DNA of 64,000 nt from Tumebacillus sp. BK434 (GCF_004340785.1 NZ_SLXS01000001.1:124001-188000); one strand, 5' to 3'; shown: positions 16,858 to 25,652, counted from the first letter of the stretch. Program-made: numbers and translations. The notes: generated by a model from the sequence alone, not told the origin.

Positions 16858-17619
16858 ATGGCTCACGATCATTTTCGCGACCGCATTCCTGGCACACCGC
16901 GCTTTAAAGAAAAAGACAAGAAGAAGCCGCTCGGAACGGAACCGTTCTTTCCAAACTTTCTTCTGAAAGAATGGATCGTAGGTTCGCTCTTCCTCGTTGC
17001 TTTTGTACTTTGGATTATTTTCAACCCGGTTCACCTCACCGATCCGGCCGACCCGAACCCGTCCGGGTTCATTCCGATGCCGGACTGGTACTTCCTGTTC
17101 CTCTACCAGCTGCTCAAGTACTTCCCGGGCGACATGGTATGGATGGGTACGGTTGTCGTTCCTGGCGTTGCTTCCACGCTGCTGATCATCGCTCCGTGGC
17201 TCGACAACAGCAAGGCGCGCCATCCGTTCAAGCGTCCGGTTGCGACCACCGCGATGACGCTGGCAGTCCTGCTGTGCATCTGGCTGACCTACGAAGCGGA
17301 AGTGCAGCACGAAGACGCGCTGGCACACGCTCCGAAGCCGGTGGACAAGTCGGAAATGCCGGTTGACACCGCGCTCGTCGACGAAGGCGACGCTGGCGCA
17401 GCGGTCTTCAAACAGTCCTGCGCAGGCTGCCACGGCGCCGACCTGAAAGGTGTAGCAGGTCCGTATTTGCTTGGCGTTGGTAACAAATACGACGCTGCAC
17501 AACTCGAAGAGGTCATCACCAAAGGCTTCCCGCCGTTGATGCCTCCGGGTGGCGGTTTGACCGACAAGGCGAAAATCGCAGAAATTGCTGCCTGGCTTTC
17601 CAAGCAGAAGCAAAAATAA
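16858..17619 (+). CDS. qcrC: Menaquinol:cytochrome c reductase cytochrome b/c subunit
   Basis: A 253-residue fusion of a subunit IV-like membrane domain and a C-terminal cytochrome c domain. The N-terminal part has three hydrophobic segments and the quinol-site PDWYFLFLYQLLKY motif. The c domain has the heme site CAGCH at 188-192 and a likely methionine ligand in PPLMPPGG. The heme faces the outside and passes electrons to the terminal oxidase. GAAGGAGG precedes the ATG. Last gene of the operon; a strong terminator follows 7 bp after the stop. Confidence 0.95.
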   Translation: MAHDHFRDRIPGTPRFKEKDKKKPLGTEPFFPNFLLKEWIVGSLFLVAFVLWIIFNPVHLTDPADPNPSGFIPMPDWYFLFLYQLLKYFPGDMVWMGTVVVPGVASTLLIIAPWLDNSKARHPFKRPVATTAMTLAVLLCIWLTYEAEVQHEDALAHAPKPVDKSEMPVDTALVDEGDAGAAVFKQSCAGCHGADLKGVAGPYLLGVGNKYDAAQLEEVITKGFPPLMPPGGGLTDKAKIAEIAAWLSKQKQK

Positions 17620-17626
17620 TCGGAGA

Positions 17627-17657
17627 AACCGACCCGGGCCAACCGGGTCGGTTTTTT
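17627..17657 (+). terminator. Rho-independent terminator after qcrABC
   Basis: A perfect 11-bp stem AACCGACCCGG / CCGGGTCGGTT with a 5-nt loop is followed by a T run. The ypjA ribosome site begins 3 bp later, so ypjA is probably expressed by readthrough or from an unseen promoter. Confidence 0.9.
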
Positions 17658-17674
17658 CATAGGAGGTCGCCCTT

Positions 17675-18259
17675 GTGCTGCAAGTGATCCGCGCGCAGCT
17701 GATGAGCCGTCCCTTTCTGTGGCTCTTGTTTTTCTGCAACCTGCTGGGCACGATCTACGGCTTTTATTGGTACCGCTATCAGCTCGAAGATACGGCGTGG
17801 TACTGGAACTTTTTTGTGCCGGACAGCCCGACGTCCTCCGGTCTGTTTACGCTGGTGCTCTTCCTGTGGCTGATCCGCAAATCCTCGCCGTTTTTGGAGA
17901 TGTTGTCGATGGTGACGAACATCAAATACGGCATCTGGGCCTGCGGTGTGATCTTTACATACGGTCTTGCGGACGGCCGAATCGAAGCGCAAAACTGGAT
18001 GCTCGTCCTGTCGCACGGCGCGATGGCGGTCGAAGTCATTCTCTACAATTTTGCCTACAGCCGCAAGTTCGACTGGAGCTTGTTGTGGATCGGTGCGGTC
18101 TGGCTGCTCTTCAATGATTTTGTGGACTATGTGTACGGGATTCATCCGTATTTGCAAGATGAGCGCTTCTTTGCGGACGTTCAGTTCTGGACTCCGCTCT
18201 TGAGCATTTTGACGCTCGTGCTGGTCGCGGCGCTGCGACCGAAAGCTCGGACCAACTAG
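17675..18259 (+). CDS. ypjA: DUF1405 family membrane protein YpjA
   Basis: A 194-residue protein with about six hydrophobic segments, starting FLWLLFFCNLLGTIYGFYWY and including IKYGIWACGVIFTYG and LLFNDFVDYVYGIHP, which are typical of DUF1405. Its function is unknown. Its place directly after qcrC is the same as in B. subtilis. It starts at GTG 17675 with AGGAGGTC 7-8 bp upstream. A terminator whose right arm contains the next ribosome site follows. Confidence 0.85.
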   Translation: MLQVIRAQLMSRPFLWLLFFCNLLGTIYGFYWYRYQLEDTAWYWNFFVPDSPTSSGLFTLVLFLWLIRKSSPFLEMLSMVTNIKYGIWACGVIFTYGLADGRIEAQNWMLVLSHGAMAVEVILYNFAYSRKFDWSLLWIGAVWLLFNDFVDYVYGIHPYLQDERFFADVQFWTPLLSILTLVLVAALRPKARTN

Positions 18260-18271
18260 CATGTCTAATTG

Positions 18272-18312
18272 ATCGCCTCCCCCCATATAGATGTGGTGGG
18301 AGGCGATTTTTT
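18272..18312 (+). terminator. Terminator-like hairpin sequestering the ypjB ribosome site
   Basis: Stem ATCGCCTCCC (18272-18281) / GGGAGGCGAT (18298-18307) is followed by TTTTTT and then the ypjB ATG at 18313. The right arm contains GGGAGG, the only ribosome site for ypjB, so any readthrough RNA would have that site paired. Confidence 0.75.
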
Positions 18313-19104
18313 ATGTGTAGGCGTCTGGCTTGGCTGCTCGTCCTCTTTCTTGCCGTCTTCGGTGTCACGCCCGCGCAGGCTGCAGAGTTGGTGAATCCAA
18401 TCACCTTGTATCAGGAGTCGGTCAAGGTGGAGAGCATGATCAAGCAAGGGGAGAGTCCGGCCAAAGTGCTGCCGGCCTTGGATGCATTGTCTGACATGTA
18501 TACGCGGCTCGATCCGCGCAAGATTCATCAACGCGTGGAAGGGCAGCAGGCGGTGACCGCAGAACTGATCGCGCTGAAGCAGATGTTTGCTGCCGTCAAG
18601 GGACCGGAGCAGGCGGTGGCAGAATACCGCATCCACCGGCTGACTGTGGCGTTTGATTCTCTGGCTTATCCGGCGTCTTCGGCGTGGCTGCCGATCGCGC
18701 GGTCGATGGAGAACAACCTTGACAAGCTGATCGAAGCGGTAGCAAAAGGGGATCAAAAAGCGGCGCGCACGATCATGGCGAAGCTGCGTCAGGAGCGGGA
18801 TCAGATCCAACTCGCGCTGCAACTGCACGGTCATCCGGCGGAGTTGAATGCGCAGTGGTCCGCCCATCGCTTTGTCGAGTTGCAGCTCACCGCCGAGCAG
18901 GTCACCGACAAGCAAGGCACGCTCGATGCGCTGGGGTCGTACAAAGCGTCGCTTGGCAATGTGACCTCACAATTTCACAAAGTTGAAGAACCGCCGTTTT
19001 TGCCGGTGCTGCACCTGACGCTCGATCCGGTGATGTATGGTACGGCAGGCGCGACGATCCTAGCTATCTTTGGCTGGCGGATGTTTCGCAAAAAGAAAAA
19101 CTAG
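18313..19104 (+). CDS. ypjB: Sporulation protein YpjB
   Basis: A 263-residue protein with a cleavable-looking signal peptide (LLVLFLAVFGVTPAQA, cut near residue 23), a long helical extracytoplasmic domain, and a C-terminal membrane segment followed by RKKKN. This layout and the position after ypjA match the Spore_YpjB family, whose molecular role is not known. The ribosome site GGGAGG lies inside the right arm of the preceding hairpin, 9 bp before the ATG. The stop codon sits in a bidirectional terminator. Confidence 0.8.
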   Translation: MCRRLAWLLVLFLAVFGVTPAQAAELVNPITLYQESVKVESMIKQGESPAKVLPALDALSDMYTRLDPRKIHQRVEGQQAVTAELIALKQMFAAVKGPEQAVAEYRIHRLTVAFDSLAYPASSAWLPIARSMENNLDKLIEAVAKGDQKAARTIMAKLRQERDQIQLALQLHGHPAELNAQWSAHRFVELQLTAEQVTDKQGTLDALGSYKASLGNVTSQFHKVEEPPFLPVLHLTLDPVMYGTAGATILAIFGWRMFRKKKN

Positions 19105-19128
19105 GAATCCCTGGGACTCCTAGTTTTT
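19096..19128. terminator. Bidirectional terminator
   Basis: A perfect 11-bp stem AAAAACTAGGA / TCCTAGTTTTT lies between converging ypjB (+) and the YitT-family gene (-). Confidence 0.85.
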
Positions 19129-19136
19129 CGCGTGTT

Positions 19137-19985
19137 TTACTGTTTGGCTTGTTTCAGCGGGTTGAACCCTTCGCCGAGCACGTCGTGCACGTCGTTGACG
19201 ACGATGAAGGCGAGCGGGTCGATCTGGCGGCAGATCTCGTTCACGCGGGTGATCTCTTCGCGGGAGACGACCACATAGAGGACCTGCTTGTCGCGGCCGG
19301 TGTAGCCGCCGACGCCGTTGAGCAGCGTGGTGCCGCGCTCGAGCTGGTCATGGATCGCGTCGGCGATCAAGGTGCTCTGGTCGGAAATGATGAACATGGC
19401 GCGGGAGGTGGAGACCCCTTCGACGACCATGTCGATCACGCGGGCGGCAACAAAGAGGGCGACGAGCGAATACATCGCGACATCTTTTCCGACGATGAAG
19501 GCGACGATGGTGATCACGATCACGTCGATCATAAACAAGGTGCGGCCCATGCTCCAGCCCCAGTAGTGGTTGACGAGGCGGGCGATGATGTCGGCGCCGC
19601 CGGTGGTGCCGCCATAGCGGAAGATGATGCCGAGGCCGACCCCGGAGGCGACACCGCCGTAGAGGGAAGCGAGCAGCTTATCTTCCACGCCCATCGAGAA
19701 CCAGCCGATCGTCAGCTCTGCAAACACAGAGACGGAGACGACGCCGAAGATTGTCTTCAGCAAAAATTCGCGGCCAAACCGCTTCCAGCCAATCAGAAAC
19801 AAGGGGATGTTCAAGACGAGGAAGGTCAGACCGACCGGTATTTTGAACAGATACAGCCCGAGGATCGAGATGCCGACAAAACCGCCTTCTGCCAGGCCGT
19901 TTTGGATGATGAAGTTATTCAGTCCGAAAGTGAATACAAAAGCACCGACCATGATGCCGAAGTATTCAAGAAGTTGACGTTGCAA
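19137..19985 (-). CDS. YitT family membrane protein (YpjC-like)
   Basis: A 282-residue protein with about five membrane segments (DUF161: GIMVGAFVFTFGLNNFII, GLAEGGFVGISILG, RYGGTTGGADIIARL) and a soluble C-terminal DUF2179 domain (GVGGYTGRDKQVLYVVVSR) that resembles ACT-like nucleotide or ligand domains. B. subtilis YpjC is of this family and occupies the same place after ypjB, though here the gene is inverted. I chose the TTG at 19985: AAAGGCGG precedes it and the homology begins there, whereas 74 upstream in-frame codons have no support. Function unknown. Confidence 0.85.
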   Translation of the reverse strand: MQRQLLEYFGIMVGAFVFTFGLNNFIIQNGLAEGGFVGISILGLYLFKIPVGLTFLVLNIPLFLIGWKRFGREFLLKTIFGVVSVSVFAELTIGWFSMGVEDKLLASLYGGVASGVGLGIIFRYGGTTGGADIIARLVNHYWGWSMGRTLFMIDVIVITIVAFIVGKDVAMYSLVALFVAARVIDMVVEGVSTSRAMFIISDQSTLIADAIHDQLERGTTLLNGVGGYTGRDKQVLYVVVSREEITRVNEICRQIDPLAFIVVNDVHDVLGEGFNPLKQAKQ

Positions 19986-20030
19986 GCCGGTTCCGCCTTT
20001 CTGATCGTAAGAATCGATTAGGTTGTCACT

Positions 20031-20059
20031 AGTGTACCTACAGCGGAATTTTTGAACAA
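20031..20059 (-). promoter_or_regulatory. Putative sigma-A promoter of YitT-family gene
   Basis: On the minus strand, TTGTTC, a 17-bp spacer and TACACT, placed 46 bp upstream of the TTG start. Confidence 0.4.
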
Positions 20060-20115
20060 GGTGCTTTGTAATAGTCGCAATCTTGTGTGTTGCGCATGAA
20101 TAAGGGGGACGGGGG

Positions 20116-21066
20116 ATGAAGCGAAATCTCGCGCGTAATGTGCAGCTGACCGGAGCGCTCCTGCTGATCTGGGCGTTTTTGCAGGACATCCTGCTCACGC
20201 TGTCCACGATGACCTTCGTCCGCGATGAGCACGGGAAATGGCAGGCGCTGATCCAGGCGGAGCAGATCTCGCCGCTCTGGTCGGTGCTGTCGCTTTTGTT
20301 TGTGCTGACCGGGCTGGCGGTGTTTCTGGCCGGCTACCTGTTGAAAAAACGGGTTGTGTTGCCGAAACATCAGGGGCGTACCCGGCTGACACTGCGCGAC
20401 TTGGCGATGTCGTTCGGGTGGGTTGGACTGTTGTTTTTCGGCAGTGTGTTTCTCTATTATTTTGCGGTCGGCGGGCTGATTCCGGAATGGTTCCGCACGT
20501 CGCCCGGCGCCAGCGCGTTAGGCGGCGTGTCGCTGCAGATCGTGGCGATCCTCGTCATTCCGCTCTATTTCCGCAAGTCGCTGGCGGAGATCGGGCTGCA
20601 GCGGCCGGTGCTGAACTGGAAGATGCTCGGCTATGTGCTGATGTTTTTCTGTTTCGTCTACGCCATGTCGCTCGTCACGACCTCGCTGTCCGACTGGATG
20701 GGCATCGACACGGAATCCTACCGGGAGAAGCACATCTCCCAGGAATTGAACGACGCCAAGGCGCTCGGCATCCTGATGGCGATGCTGCCGGTGCTGGCGA
20801 CGGCGGTGATCGCGCCGCTCGGGGAGGAACTGCTCTTTCGCGGCGTGCTGCAATCGGTGCTGACGGCGAAGTGGGGCGTCTACGCCGGGGTGATCGGCTC
20901 GGCGCTGATCTTCTCGCTGATCCATGCCGACCTCGTGCTGTTCGTGCCGATTTTCCTGATGGGCGTGCTGTTCAGTGTGCTCTACCGGATCACAGGCTCA
21001 CTTTGGGCGCCGATCTGGCTGCACGCGATCAACAACCTGATCGCCAGTCTGAACGATCTGTTCTAA
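20116..21066 (+). CDS. CPBP family intramembrane metalloprotease
   Basis: A 316-residue protein with about eight membrane segments. The Abi/CPBP motifs are present: Glu237-Glu238-x3-Arg242 in GEELLFRGVLQ, FSLIHADLVLF with the second-motif histidine, and a terminal HAINNLIASL with the third-motif His and Asn. Family members cleave prenylated or membrane peptides or serve as bacteriocin self-immunity proteins; the substrate here is unknown. GGGGGA precedes the ATG. It is transcribed divergently from the YitT-family gene and converges with DedA. Confidence 0.85.
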   Translation: MKRNLARNVQLTGALLLIWAFLQDILLTLSTMTFVRDEHGKWQALIQAEQISPLWSVLSLLFVLTGLAVFLAGYLLKKRVVLPKHQGRTRLTLRDLAMSFGWVGLLFFGSVFLYYFAVGGLIPEWFRTSPGASALGGVSLQIVAILVIPLYFRKSLAEIGLQRPVLNWKMLGYVLMFFCFVYAMSLVTTSLSDWMGIDTESYREKHISQELNDAKALGILMAMLPVLATAVIAPLGEELLFRGVLQSVLTAKWGVYAGVIGSALIFSLIHADLVLFVPIFLMGVLFSVLYRITGSLWAPIWLHAINNLIASLNDLF

Positions 21067-21097
21067 AAAAGCCTTCCCACAGCGTGTGGGAAGGCTT
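21065..21097. terminator. Bidirectional terminator
   Basis: A perfect 13-bp stem AAGCCTTCCCACA / TGTGGGAAGGCTT with a GCG loop. The T run is strong on the minus strand (DedA) and weaker on the plus strand (CPBP). Confidence 0.85.
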
Positions 21098-21710
21098 ATT
21101 TGATGCGTTTGCGGCGGCGCCAGTAGAACAGGCCGTAGAGAAGACCGGCGACCAGGGCGAGACCGACGATCCAGAAGACCAGCCGGTGAGTCAGCTCCGT
21201 GACGCGCGTCCAATGCACGCCGAGCACGTTGCCAAGCGTGATGAACGTCAGCGACCAGATGATGCCGCCCGCATAGGCGTACAGGGCGAAGGAGCTGTAC
21301 TTCATCCGCGACATTCCGGCCGCAAAGGCGGTCACATGGCGGATGCCGGGGAGAAAGTAGCCGATGATGAGCACGAATTTGCCGAAGCGGTTGTACCAGT
21401 TGTTCACCATGTCCAGCCGCTTTTGGTTGATGCCGAAGCGGCGTCCGTACTTTTCGACGAGAGGCAGGCCAAAGCGGTGGCCAAGCCAGTAGGATATCGA
21501 GATCCCCACGATGCTGCCCGAAATGGCGGTGAGCAGCGTGACGGTCAAGTTCATCGTGCCTTGTGAGACTAAGTAGCCGCAATAGGTCATCAAAATCTCG
21601 TCCGGGATGGGCAGACCTACGATGCCGAGCACCAGCGAGATGAACAAGCCAAAGTAGCCATAAGTTGTCACTAGCTCTAAAACGGTTTCCTTAATCATGA
21701 GACGGCACAA
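21096..21710 (-). CDS. DedA family membrane protein
   Basis: A 204-residue DedA/SNARE-associated (VTT) protein. It has the N-terminal TYGYFGLF, the GIVGLPIPDEILM re-entrant motif with conserved acidic residue, and the YFLPGIRHVTAFAAGMSRM motif whose arginine is essential in E. coli DedA. Some DedA proteins act as flippases for undecaprenyl phosphate or phospholipids; with uppP only 1.2 kb away, a role in carrier-lipid recycling is a reasonable inference. TTG 21710 is preferred because GGAAGGTAGG precedes it; the alternatives are ATG 21734 (no ribosome site) and ATG 21698. Confidence 0.85.
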   Translation of the reverse strand: MCRLMIKETVLELVTTYGYFGLFISLVLGIVGLPIPDEILMTYCGYLVSQGTMNLTVTLLTAISGSIVGISISYWLGHRFGLPLVEKYGRRFGINQKRLDMVNNWYNRFGKFVLIIGYFLPGIRHVTAFAAGMSRMKYSSFALYAYAGGIIWSLTFITLGNVLGVHWTRVTELTHRLVFWIVGLALVAGLLYGLFYWRRRKRIK

Positions 21711-21774
21711 GGCACCTACCTTCCTCGACGACATGCGCTTACTAGCATATCATACCAAGCTTGGCGATCTCAAA

Positions 21775-22830
21775 TCATTTTTTTAGCCCAATGCGCCGCG
21801 GCCAGAGCAGAAGCAGGAGCAGCAGGAAGCTGACGTAGCCGAATACGGGATACAGATAATGCACGATATTCGAAAAGCCGATCTGTGCCACAAAAAACGC
21901 GGCGGTCAAGATAACGACGGTGATCAGCGACCCGTGCACTTTGTTTTCCGGGCTGGCCAGCTGAGTGCTGATGCCAAACACGTTGGCGATCAGGGTCGAG
22001 TAGATCTCGCCCCACAGCGCCACGATGAACAGGCCTTGCATCAGCGGCGAAAAGGTCGAGGACAGAAAGCCCATCGGAACTTCGTATTCGGCGATCATCG
22101 GCATGCGGGTCGACATGGCGTATTGCGCGCCGAGCAGCATGATGCCAAGACCCAGCGCGCCGAGCAGCCCGCCGAGCTTGAGGACGCTCGGTTTTTTCAT
22201 CTCGCCGCCCATCGGGATGAGCACGGAGACGGCAAGCCCCATGTTCAAGGCGGCATAGGTGATCGCCGAGATGATCCACGCATAGCCTGTCGAGCCGGAC
22301 GTCGCGACGGTCAGGGCCGGCTTGTACTCCGTCTGGAAAAAGCTCTGCAGGAAGATCGTGACGACGACGAGCAGCATCACCGGCACGATGACCGTGTTCG
22401 CCGTCATGATGCCCTTCATGCCGCGCAAGATGGTCAGGAAGGTCAGCGCCATCGTCAGGAGCACGCCGATCTGGAAGGAGAGGTTCAACTGCTCTTCGAA
22501 CAGGGCGCCGACGCCGGCCAGCATGGCGACGGAGACGAAGAACAGCATGATCATCATCGCGATGTCGATCAGCGCGGCCAGCCGCCTGCCGAACAGATAG
22601 GCGGTCATTTCGCGATAGGAGCGGGCTTTCAGTTTGTGCCCGAGCAAGAGCATCTGCACGCCGACCCAGGCAAACAAGGCGACGGCGAGGAGGATGGCAG
22701 GATAGGCCATCGGTCCCAGCAGTGTGAAAAACTGCAAGATCTCCTGCCCGGATGCAAAACCGGCGCCGACGACCGTTCCGATGTAGGTGAATGCGATCTG
22801 CAGTGAAAGTCGTAAATCGGTTCCATTCAT
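21775..22830 (-). CDS. YkvI family membrane protein
   Basis: A 351-residue integral membrane protein with about ten hydrophobic segments. The start IAFTYIGTVVGAGFASGQE is diagnostic of the YkvI family within the amino acid-polyamine-cation/LeuT-like transporters; the small-residue break in helix 1 is where such carriers bind substrate. The substrate is unknown. GGGGGAT precedes the ATG. It lies 64 bp upstream of dedA on the same strand, and an extended -10 (TGGTATGAT on the minus strand) in that gap suggests dedA also has its own promoter. Confidence 0.8.
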   Translation of the reverse strand: MNGTDLRLSLQIAFTYIGTVVGAGFASGQEILQFFTLLGPMAYPAILLAVALFAWVGVQMLLLGHKLKARSYREMTAYLFGRRLAALIDIAMMIMLFFVSVAMLAGVGALFEEQLNLSFQIGVLLTMALTFLTILRGMKGIMTANTVIVPVMLLVVVTIFLQSFFQTEYKPALTVATSGSTGYAWIISAITYAALNMGLAVSVLIPMGGEMKKPSVLKLGGLLGALGLGIMLLGAQYAMSTRMPMIAEYEVPMGFLSSTFSPLMQGLFIVALWGEIYSTLIANVFGISTQLASPENKVHGSLITVVILTAAFFVAQIGFSNIVHYLYPVFGYVSFLLLLLLLWPRRIGLKK

Positions 22831-22882
22831 AGCTTATCCCCCCTACTAGCAACCATATTATTGAAAACCGGAAATCATGCTT

Positions 22883-22910
22883 TTGAATGTACAAGCATAG
22901 GTGATATACA
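22883..22910 (+). promoter_or_regulatory. Putative sigma-A promoter of uppP
   Basis: TTGAAT (22883-22888), a 16-bp spacer and TATACA (22905-22910), the latter preceded by TGA so that it forms an extended -10. Confidence 0.5.
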
Positions 22911-22947
22911 TAGAAAAAAATAAAAAGGGCGTAAGGAGGGGATGACG

Positions 22948-23733
22948 TTGTCTCTATGGGAGGCGATTTTCCTCGGAGTGGTACAAGGCCTGACCGAATT
23001 TTTGCCGATCTCAAGCTCCGGTCACCTGGTCTTGTTTCAGCGGCTGTTCGGTCTTGAGGAAGGAGCCTTGACGTTCGATATCCTGCTGCATCTGGGCACG
23101 TTGCTGGCGGTGTTTGCCGTCTTCTGGCGCGATCTGTTGGGGATCATGAAACATCCTTTCGGCAAGATGGGGCGCCTGATCATCGCCGGTTCGATTCCGA
23201 CCGCGCTGATCGGCTTTTTGTTCAAAGACTATTTTGACACGGCGTTCGCATCGGGCGAGACGCTCGGCGTCGAGTTCGTCATCACCGGGGTCGTCATCTG
23301 GTGGGCCGACACGGCGCGCCGCGGCTTCAAGAAAGAGCGGGAGATGGGCTATGCCGACGCGTTTCTGATCGGTGCACTGCAAGGGGCGGCGATCATGCCG
23401 GCCTTGTCCCGCTCCGGGTTGACGATCATGGGGGCGTTGTTCCGGGGACTCGACCGCGAGTTTGCGGCGAAGTATTCGTTCCTGATGTCCGTCCCGGTCA
23501 TTCTCGGGGCAGGCGTGTTCGATATCTCCGACGCGATGGAGCAGGGGATGACGATCGGCCTGCCGGAGATCCTCGGAACGCTGGCCGCTGCGGTGGCCGG
23601 ATACTTCGCCATCAAATACATGATCGCGCTGATCGTCAAGCGCGGGATGCGGATGTTCGCGTGGTATGTCTGGCTGCTCGGCGGACTGATTTTGCTCGAC
23701 CAGCTGTTTACTCAGCACTTCTTCAAATTCTAA
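22948..23733 (+). CDS. uppP: Undecaprenyl-diphosphatase
   Basis: A 261-residue BacA/UppP protein with eight or so membrane segments. The two signature motifs are intact: VVQGLTEFLPISSSGHLVL near the N-terminus (catalytic Glu, Ser and His region) and GALQGAAIMPALSRSG near residue 145 with its arginine. It dephosphorylates undecaprenyl pyrophosphate for reuse in peptidoglycan and polysaccharide synthesis; bacitracin resistance is the classical overexpression phenotype. AAGGAGGGG abuts the ATG at 22942 but is correctly spaced for the TTG at 22948, so I use the latter. Confidence 0.92.
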   Translation: MSLWEAIFLGVVQGLTEFLPISSSGHLVLFQRLFGLEEGALTFDILLHLGTLLAVFAVFWRDLLGIMKHPFGKMGRLIIAGSIPTALIGFLFKDYFDTAFASGETLGVEFVITGVVIWWADTARRGFKKEREMGYADAFLIGALQGAAIMPALSRSGLTIMGALFRGLDREFAAKYSFLMSVPVILGAGVFDISDAMEQGMTIGLPEILGTLAAAVAGYFAIKYMIALIVKRGMRMFAWYVWLLGGLILLDQLFTQHFFKF

Positions 23734-23841
23734 AACAGGCAAGGAAATACCACTTCCGCAGATAGATAGACCGCTCGCTGATCGGCAGATCATAGCAGGC
23801 GGTCTATTTACTCTGTTGCCGGAAGTCGTTTAGATGACACA

Positions 23842-23877
23842 GAAAAGCCCTCCTTGTCGGAAAACAAGAAGGGCTTT
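23842..23877 (-). terminator. Terminator of ylbJ
   Basis: A 14-bp stem with one mismatch (AAAGCCCT...AGGGCTTT) lies 8 bp past the ylbJ stop, with TTTT following on the minus strand. A weaker 9-bp stem at 23766-23807 lies after uppP on the plus strand. Confidence 0.75.
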
Positions 23878-23884
23878 GCTCTGC

Positions 23885-25156
23885 TTAACGGCGGTTGGAA
23901 CGGGAGTTCCAGGCGACGAAACGTGCGCTTTTGAAGAAGTGGATCGCCAGCGCCAGCAGGATGACCGAGCCGAAGATCAGGAACCAGTTTCTCATCACGA
24001 TCAGGGACAGTCCCCAATGCTGCATGCTCGGGTCGGCGACAGCGGACATCATCGGCATGAGCGGCGCGAACACTTCGGTCGCCGCCTGGCCCCAGCCCAT
24101 GTTGTAGAAGATCAGGGTGAAGGCGCCGGCAAGCACGGCGTGCAGCAGGCGGGCTACCATGTACGGGGTCATGCGGATGTCGGTGCCGGTGAGCACCGAC
24201 GCGACCTGCGCGTGCACGGACAGGCCGGACCAAGCGATGATAAAGGAGACGATGATCAGCTGCTCGATCAGCGGTGCGGACGTTTGTGCTGCCATCGCGG
24301 AACCGATGTCGATCTCGAACAGGCCGGCCACAAAGGATTGCACGAGGCCCACGTCGAGCCCGATCATGCGGAAGACCATCTCGATCGGCAAAGCGAGCAG
24401 CGGCACGATGCCGGACAGGGACAGAACTTTGAACAGAACAGCGAAGAAGATGATAAATCCACAAATCATTAACAGGGTCTTTATCGAGTCGTTTACCGCA
24501 TCGCCGAGCAATTTTCCCAACGTGCGGCCGTCTTCTTCACGGGCGCGCATCATTTCGCCGAATGAACGTTTGAAAATGTTGCCTTTGACGCGGCTCTCCT
24601 GTACGATATCTTCTTCCCGGTAGGTGCGTTCCGCGCGAACCCCGTAAAACTTAAAGGCGAGGCCCACCATGAAAGCCGATATGTAATGGGCGATGGCAAG
24701 CAGCATCCCGAGCTGCGGGGAGTGGAACATCCCGACCGCGACGGCGCCAAACATGAAGAGCGGGTCGGCCGTATTGGTGAACGCGAGCAGCCGCTCGCCT
24801 TCGATACGGGTGCAGAGTTTGTTTTTGCGGAACTTTGACGTGATGACCGCGTCCATCGGGTACCCGGCGGCGAGGCCCATCGAAAGGGCGAAAGCGCCGA
24901 CGCCCGGCACGCTGAACAAGGGGCGCATCAGCGGTTCGAGCAGCACGCCGAGCGCGTGGACGATTCCTACGCCAAGCAGCAGCTCGGAGAGGATAAAGAA
25001 CGGCAGGAGGGACGGGAACACAACGTCCCAGAAGAGCTTTAACCCATCTACCCCGGCTTTGAACCCTTCTTGCGGGTACATGACCAGGGATAAGGTCAGA
25101 AAGACGACCACGGTGGCCAAGATCGTTGTTGTTGAACGCTTCGGCGCTGTGGACAT
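23885..25156 (-). CDS. ylbJ: Sporulation integral membrane protein YlbJ
   Basis: A 423-residue protein with about ten hydrophobic segments containing two nucleoside-recognition (Gate) regions: PSLLPFFILSELLLGVG with GLAAGYPMDAVI in the first half and WSGLSVHAQVASVL in the second. This matches YlbJ, required for normal spore development in B. subtilis. AAGGAG lies about 12 bp before ATG 25156; an ATG four codons earlier directly abuts that site and is less likely. It is divergent from ypjD. Confidence 0.85.
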   Translation of the reverse strand: MSTAPKRSTTTILATVVVFLTLSLVMYPQEGFKAGVDGLKLFWDVVFPSLLPFFILSELLLGVGIVHALGVLLEPLMRPLFSVPGVGAFALSMGLAAGYPMDAVITSKFRKNKLCTRIEGERLLAFTNTADPLFMFGAVAVGMFHSPQLGMLLAIAHYISAFMVGLAFKFYGVRAERTYREEDIVQESRVKGNIFKRSFGEMMRAREEDGRTLGKLLGDAVNDSIKTLLMICGFIIFFAVLFKVLSLSGIVPLLALPIEMVFRMIGLDVGLVQSFVAGLFEIDIGSAMAAQTSAPLIEQLIIVSFIIAWSGLSVHAQVASVLTGTDIRMTPYMVARLLHAVLAGAFTLIFYNMGWGQAATEVFAPLMPMMSAVADPSMQHWGLSLIVMRNWFLIFGSVILLALAIHFFKSARFVAWNSRSNRR

Positions 25157-25303
25157 TGCTAGCCTCATCTCCTTTTTCAGTTCGAAATACGGACTACCCT
25201 TACCCATACATATGGACGACCCGCCTGAGATATGTTTGGATTCGTCCACAGCGGAAAGTTATGGTACTCTATACGAAAGATCAAACTGAGAGGAGACACG
25301 CTG

Positions 25304-25636
25304 ATGACCGATATGACGATCAAAGAGATGCAAAAAGATGTGGACGCGTATATCTCGCAGTTCAAAGAGGGCTATTTCCACCCGATGACGCTGGTGGTGC
25401 GCCTGACCGAGGAGCTGGGCGAGCTGGCGCGGGAAGTCAACCACAGCCACGGGCAGAAGCCGAAGAAGAAGGAAGAGGCGGAGAGCTCGATCGCGCTGGA
25501 GCTGGCCGACATGATGTTTGTGATCACCTGTATGGCCAATTCGCTCGGCATCGACCTGGAAGAGGCGCACAAAGCGGTGATGCATAAATTCAACACGCGC
25601 GACGCGAACCGCTGGACGCGCAAGGACGCAGAATAA
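25304..25636 (+). CDS. ypjD: MazG-like nucleotide pyrophosphohydrolase YpjD
   Basis: A 110-residue single-domain MazG-type NTP pyrophosphatase. The helical metal site is clear: VRLTEELGELAREV (E-x2-E) and IALELADMMFVITCMAN (E-x2-D). Such enzymes remove non-canonical or excess nucleotides. It is followed by dapB 16 bp later and mgsA, reproducing B. subtilis ypjD-dapB-mgsA. GAGAGGAGA precedes the ATG at 25304. Confidence 0.88.
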   Translation: MTDMTIKEMQKDVDAYISQFKEGYFHPMTLVVRLTEELGELAREVNHSHGQKPKKKEEAESSIALELADMMFVITCMANSLGIDLEEAHKAVMHKFNTRDANRWTRKDAE

Positions 25637-25652
25637 AAGGGGATGGATCAAG

